Below are positions 60,754 to 64,000 of a stretch of DNA of 64,000 nucleotides, in pieces. Location: positions 124,001 through 188,000 of the forward strand of contig CAXTIG010000006.1 in assembly GCA_964244295.1 (NCBI GenBank). The letters are read 5' to 3'. This DNA comes from JAJAZB01 sp964244295 (GTDB taxonomy: Bacteria > Bacteroidota > Bacteroidia > Cytophagales > Spirosomataceae). The notes beneath the pieces were generated by a model that searched no databases, had not been told where the DNA came from, and worked only from the letters and a program-made list of their open reading frames with translations. Position numbers and translations under genes: made by a program. Each line of letters begins with the position of its first letter. Position 1 is the first letter of the stretch.

Positions 60754-61119
60754 ATGGATTCCAAACGACAGCAAAAATTCGCCCGGCAGATTCAGAAAGA
60801 CCTGGGCGAAATTTTTCAACGCGATGCCCGCAGCTTGGTCGAGGGTGCGTTTATCACCGTCACCGAAGTGAAAGTGACGCCCGACCTCGGCATTGCCCGC
60901 GCTTACCTGAGTTTCATGCTCGTCAAAGACAAGGAAGAACTCCTCGACACGCTCCGCGTCCAAACCAAAACCATCCGCCAGCACCTCGCTAATCGCATCC
61001 GTCACCAGGTGCGCGTCATCCCGGAGTTGCAGTTTTACCTCGATGACACCGCCGAATACGCCGCCAAAATGGACGACCTCTTTGCCGGGCTGGAGATTCC
61101 GCCAGCAGAAAAGGAGTGA
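60754..61119 (+). CDS. rbfA: ribosome-binding factor A
   Basis: The 121-residue protein matches RbfA, needed for late 30S ribosomal subunit maturation. The N-terminal segment DSKRQQKFARQIQKDLGEIF, the beta-strand VTEVKVTPDLGIARAYLSF, and the C-terminal HQVRVIPELQFYLDDTAEYA with helix-kink-helix KH-like fold are all typical. The start ATG is at 60754. The stop lies inside the next word-repeat hairpin. It is followed on the same strand by the LolC/E-like permease. Confidence 0.94.
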   Translation: MDSKRQQKFARQIQKDLGEIFQRDARSLVEGAFITVTEVKVTPDLGIARAYLSFMLVKDKEELLDTLRVQTKTIRQHLANRIRHQVRVIPELQFYLDDTAEYAAKMDDLFAGLEIPPAEKE

Positions 61120-61200
61120 TTGAGTGAGGGAGTGATTGAGTGGGGGAAAGCAGATGTCTTTTCCTCACTCAATCACTCCCTCACTCAATCACTCAATCAC
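61114..61200. repeat. word-repeat hairpin between rbfA and permease
   Basis: Left arm 61114-61149 is made of 8-base words TGATTGAG, TGAGGGAG; right arm 61160-61200 is the reverse complement (TCACTCAATCACTCCC). The rbfA TGA is part of the first word. The words are close to those at 6408-6499, although the two sites are 55 kb apart. Confidence 0.8.
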
Positions 61201-61209
61201 GTAGTCCCC

Positions 61210-62436
61210 ATGTCCCTCCCCCTCCGCATCGCCCGCCGGTATTTTTTTTCGAAGAATAAAAAGACGTTCATCAGCCTGATTGCCAACATTTCGATGGTGG
61301 GCGTGGGTCTGGGAGCAATGGCGATGGTGGTGGTGCTGTCGGTGTTTAACGGGCTGGAAGATTTCAACCGCCAACTCTTCCGCACCTTCGACGCTGATTT
61401 AAAAATCAGCCCGGTGCAGGGTAAACGCTTCACCCTCGACGCGAACCGCTTTCAGCAACTCCGCCGGGTGCCCGGCGTGTTGGCAGCGGCGCAGGTGATC
61501 GAAGAAAATGCCCTTGTGCAGTACCGGGGTCGGCGGGCAGTGGTAACCCTCCGGGGCGTGGACGATAATTTCGCCACCCGGCCCCAAATGGACACTGCCC
61601 TGGTGGAAGGGAGCCTGACCCTGCAACGCGGCCCCGAAGCCTTTGCCGTGCTGGGGTACGGCGTGGCGCGCAGCCTCGGCGTGGCACTCGACGACGACCT
61701 CAGCCCGCTCGAACTCTGGTACCCCCGCCGCGATGCCAACCTCAGTCTGCCCACCGCCGATGCCTTCGTGCGCGAGCCGGTGCAGCCGGGCGGGGTGTTC
61801 AGCATCGAGCAGGCCTACGACGACCAGTACGTGATCGTACCCCTCCCGCTTGCCGAGCGGCTTTTTGAAGCGCCCAACCGCCGCAGTGCCGTCGAACTCC
61901 GCCTCCAGCCCGGTGCCGACCCCGAAGCGGTAAAAGCGGCAGCGGCGGGGCTGATGGGCGCTGGGTTTAAAATTCAAACCCCCGACGAGCAACACACCGG
62001 GCTGCTCCGGGCTATTCAGATTGAAAAATTGTTCGTCTTTATCACCATCACGCTCATCATCGCCGTGGCCTCGTTCAACATTTATTGTTCGCTGAGTATG
62101 CTCGCCCTCGACAAGCAGGCCGATGTGCGCGTGCTCTACGCGATGGGGGCCACGCCCACGCTGGTCCGCCGGATTTTCCTGACTGAAGGGGCGCTGGTGG
62201 CGGCCATCGGGGCGGTGCTGGGCCTGGCGCTCGGCGTGCTGGTGTGCTGGGCGCAACAGCAATTTGGGTTGGTTAAAATGGGCATAATCACCTCGCTGGT
62301 GGACGCCTACCCCGTGAAAATGAAAAGCAGCGATTTTGTGCTGACGGCCCTGGCTCTGGTGGGAATCACCCTGCTGGCCTCTTACGGTCCGGCCATTCAA
62401 GCCGCCCGACAGGGAGAATTAAGAATTAAGAATTAA
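61210..62436 (+). CDS. ABC transporter permease, LolC/LolE-like (FtsX/MacB family)
   Basis: The ATG at 61210 gives 408 residues. The N-terminal helix (FISLIANISMVGVGLGAMAMVVVL) has the LolCE pattern, with KTFISLIANISMVGV. A periplasmic MacB-type domain of about 200 residues follows (RRVPGVLAAAQVIEENALVQ). Then come three C-terminal helices (LFVFITITLIIAVASFNIYC, EGALVAAIGAVLGLALGVLV, FVLTALALVGITLLASYGPA) forming the FtsX domain. Such permeases release lipoproteins from the inner membrane; the ATPase is not in the window. The C-terminal ELRIKN and stop are encoded by three copies of a heptamer. Confidence 0.85.
   Translation: MSLPLRIARRYFFSKNKKTFISLIANISMVGVGLGAMAMVVVLSVFNGLEDFNRQLFRTFDADLKISPVQGKRFTLDANRFQQLRRVPGVLAAAQVIEENALVQYRGRRAVVTLRGVDDNFATRPQMDTALVEGSLTLQRGPEAFAVLGYGVARSLGVALDDDLSPLELWYPRRDANLSLPTADAFVREPVQPGGVFSIEQAYDDQYVIVPLPLAERLFEAPNRRSAVELRLQPGADPEAVKAAAAGLMGAGFKIQTPDEQHTGLLRAIQIEKLFVFITITLIIAVASFNIYCSLSMLALDKQADVRVLYAMGATPTLVRRIFLTEGALVAAIGAVLGLALGVLVCWAQQQFGLVKMGIITSLVDAYPVKMKSSDFVLTALALVGITLLASYGPAIQAARQGELRIKN
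62416..62436 (+). repeat. three tandem GAATTAA heptamers at permease 3' end
   Basis: Three exact copies of GAATTAA (62416, 62423, 62430) end in the gene's TAA stop codon. There is no inverted partner arm here, so this may be a nascent or degraded form of the word hairpins elsewhere in the window. Confidence 0.75.
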
Positions 62437-62576
62437 ATTACTTTTCATTCATCGTTCCACCCGTTTTGCAGTCTCAAAAATCACGGGTTTATTGAAAATA
62501 CCTGTTTCAGCTAACACCGTTTTCACCCGAAAAACAGTATTTCGTCGTTAGCTCAACCGTACCGCACCCCGTCCGC

Positions 62577-64000
62577 ATGAGATTTCGCTACGCGACCCTC
62601 CCTTTCGTTTTTTTAGTTTCGCTGCTGACCACCCGCAGCCTGGCGCAGCTTTCGCCCTCCGTCCCTCCCCGGCAGCCCAACGTGCCGGTACTGGTGGATT
62701 CGGCGGAGCGGGCGAAGGCCATGCAACCCATCATTGAAGAAAGTGCCCCCGTGTTGCCCACCGCTCCGACGCCGGGAGCGGCGAAGAAAGCGCCCGCCTG
62801 GGTACCGAAAAAAGGCCCGTACCGGCCCAGCCGCCCGCTCTCACACGACCTGCTTCACACCCGGCTCGAACTCCGCCCCGACTGGACCCGGCAGCAACTT
62901 CAGGGCACGGCCACGCTCACCCTCCGCCCGCATTTTTACCCCGAAAACACGCTCGTGCTCGATGCCAAAGGCATGAGCATCGCCTCGGTTTTACGGATTG
63001 ATTCGTTGCCCGCCAGCGAAGCCCTGCGTACCCGGCTGGCCCGACGCGATACGTTACTGGCTTTTTTACGGGCTGATACCTCCGGTACCTTAGGCCAGGA
63101 TTCCCTTTTGATGGCGGCACTGGCCAGCCGAAAAGCCCGCCAGGATACCCTGCTCCTGCCCGATGGTTCGGTGCTGGCCGTTGACTCGCTCCCGTTTCGC
63201 TACGACGGGCAGGTGCTGCGGGTGAATTTGAAGCAGAGTTTTTCAAAAAATCAGCGCTTTCACGTGCAAATCCGGTACGTGGCCCGCCCCACCGAACTGC
63301 CCACGGGCGGCAGCGAAGCAATTCGCAGCAACCGGGGGCTGTACTTCATCAACCCCAGCGGCGCGGACTCGACCAAACCCAGGCAACTCTGGACTCAGGG
63401 CGAAACTGAGTCGAATTCGGCTTGGTTTCCTACCTTCGACTCGCCCAACGTGAAGATGGCCCAGGACGTGTACCTGACCGTGGAGCCGCCCTTTAAAACG
63501 CTTTCCAACGGCACACTGATTGATTCGATTTTCAACCCCGACAGCAGCCGCACCGACCACTGGCGGCAATCCCAACCCCACGCGCCGTACCTGGCCATGC
63601 TGGCCGTGGGTGAGTACGCGGTTGTCGAAGATTCGGCGGTGGCCGGGGTGCCCATCCGTTACTACGTCGAACCGGCTTACGCTCCGCACGCGAAGGCGAT
63701 TTTTGGTCGAACCCCCGAAATGCTGCGGTTTTTCAACGAGCGTTTCGGGGTAAATTTCCCCTGGGACAAATACGCCCAGGTGGTCGTGCGCGATTATGTG
63801 AGCGGGGCGATGGAAAACACCACGGCGACGGTTCACGGCGAATCGGTGCAAAAAACGCCCAAGCAACTCGTCGATGCCGACGACGACGCCACCATTGCCC
63901 ACGAACTTTCGCACCACTGGTTTGGCAACTACGTCACGGCGGAATCCTGGGCTAACTTGCCGCTCAGCGAGTCGTTTGCCACCTACGCCGAGTACCTCTG
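62577..64000 (+). CDS. M1-family zinc aminopeptidase (partial, runs off window)
   Basis: The ATG at 62577 opens a frame that continues to the window end without a stop (474 codons visible). A signal peptide (LPFVFLVSLLTTRSLAQ) precedes a Pro-rich region. The N-terminal beta domain includes LHTRLELRPDWTRQQLQGTA, the family's saddle start. The catalytic domain has GAMEN at 410-414, the zinc site HELSH at 442-446, and Glu465, 18 residues on (HWFGNYVTAESWANLPLSES). It removes N-terminal residues from peptides in the periplasm or at the surface. 140 bases upstream hold the promoter; no clear consensus seen. Confidence 0.93.
   Translation, partial: MRFRYATLPFVFLVSLLTTRSLAQLSPSVPPRQPNVPVLVDSAERAKAMQPIIEESAPVLPTAPTPGAAKKAPAWVPKKGPYRPSRPLSHDLLHTRLELRPDWTRQQLQGTATLTLRPHFYPENTLVLDAKGMSIASVLRIDSLPASEALRTRLARRDTLLAFLRADTSGTLGQDSLLMAALASRKARQDTLLLPDGSVLAVDSLPFRYDGQVLRVNLKQSFSKNQRFHVQIRYVARPTELPTGGSEAIRSNRGLYFINPSGADSTKPRQLWTQGETESNSAWFPTFDSPNVKMAQDVYLTVEPPFKTLSNGTLIDSIFNPDSSRTDHWRQSQPHAPYLAMLAVGEYAVVEDSAVAGVPIRYYVEPAYAPHAKAIFGRTPEMLRFFNERFGVNFPWDKYAQVVVRDYVSGAMENTTATVHGESVQKTPKQLVDADDDATIAHELSHHWFGNYVTAESWANLPLSESFATYAEYL

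Overview
This 64 kb window is from the chromosome of a GC-rich member of the Bacteroidota, most likely the order Cytophagales (Spirosoma/Larkinella-like relatives are my guess). The evidence is the Bacteroidota form of the type VI secretion system (TssD, TssN), proteins typical of the phylum (DUF2723 membrane protein, QueG, ComEA-like, short 'phosphoribosylpyrophosphate synthetase'-named protein), the lack of Shine-Dalgarno sequences, and candidate promoters of the TTTG/TAnnTTTG type.

About 1-30450 is a large T6SS locus, almost all on the minus strand. Read in the direction of transcription it starts with a signalling block: an FHA protein with a membrane segment, an acidic membrane protein, a zinc-ribbon FHA protein, a PP2C phosphatase, and a Ser/Thr kinase with Sel1 repeats. 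Next comes a tandemly duplicated pair of exported proteins (small beta-rich protein plus ~955-residue TPR protein, twice), then ClpV/TssH and a GH19-like muramidase. The structural genes follow: TssB, TssC, two TssD, VgrG and a third TssD. TssN is on the plus strand. Then comes a PAAR - Rhs toxin - putative immunity - DUF4123 adaptor cassette, a small NlpC/P60-like candidate effector, a small unknown protein and the gp25/TssE baseplate protein. TssF, TssG, TssK, TssO, TssP, TssQ and TssR are not seen and probably lie beyond the left edge.

30900-53000 is housekeeping and metabolism. It holds a frameshifted phosphopantetheinyl transferase, queG, grpE-dnaJ, an exported amidohydrolase, an AraC regulator divergent from a cytochrome/DUF1549/LamG/DUF1553 lipoprotein with its DUF1501 partner, a DUF2723 membrane glycosyltransferase-like protein, an ABC exporter, a dicarboxylate symporter and dps. 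53000-64000 contains glyS, an AT-rich two-gene island (AAA ATPase + PIN-like nuclease; a candidate defence module), comEA-like, a LOG-family protein, rpiB, a membrane protein, rbfA, a LolC/E-like permease and the start of an M1 aminopeptidase.

The most striking non-coding feature is a set of about a dozen intergenic hairpins. Their arms are built from degenerate 7-8 bp tandem words, a different word at each site. They sit exactly at gene ends and often supply the stop codon or the last few codons. Other classes of long inverted repeat (CTTCGACTCCGCTCAG, GTCATCCTGAGCG, GTCATTGCGAGCG and CCCCCTAAAGGGGG types) fill other gaps. No tRNA, rRNA, CRISPR array or insertion sequence was recognised.
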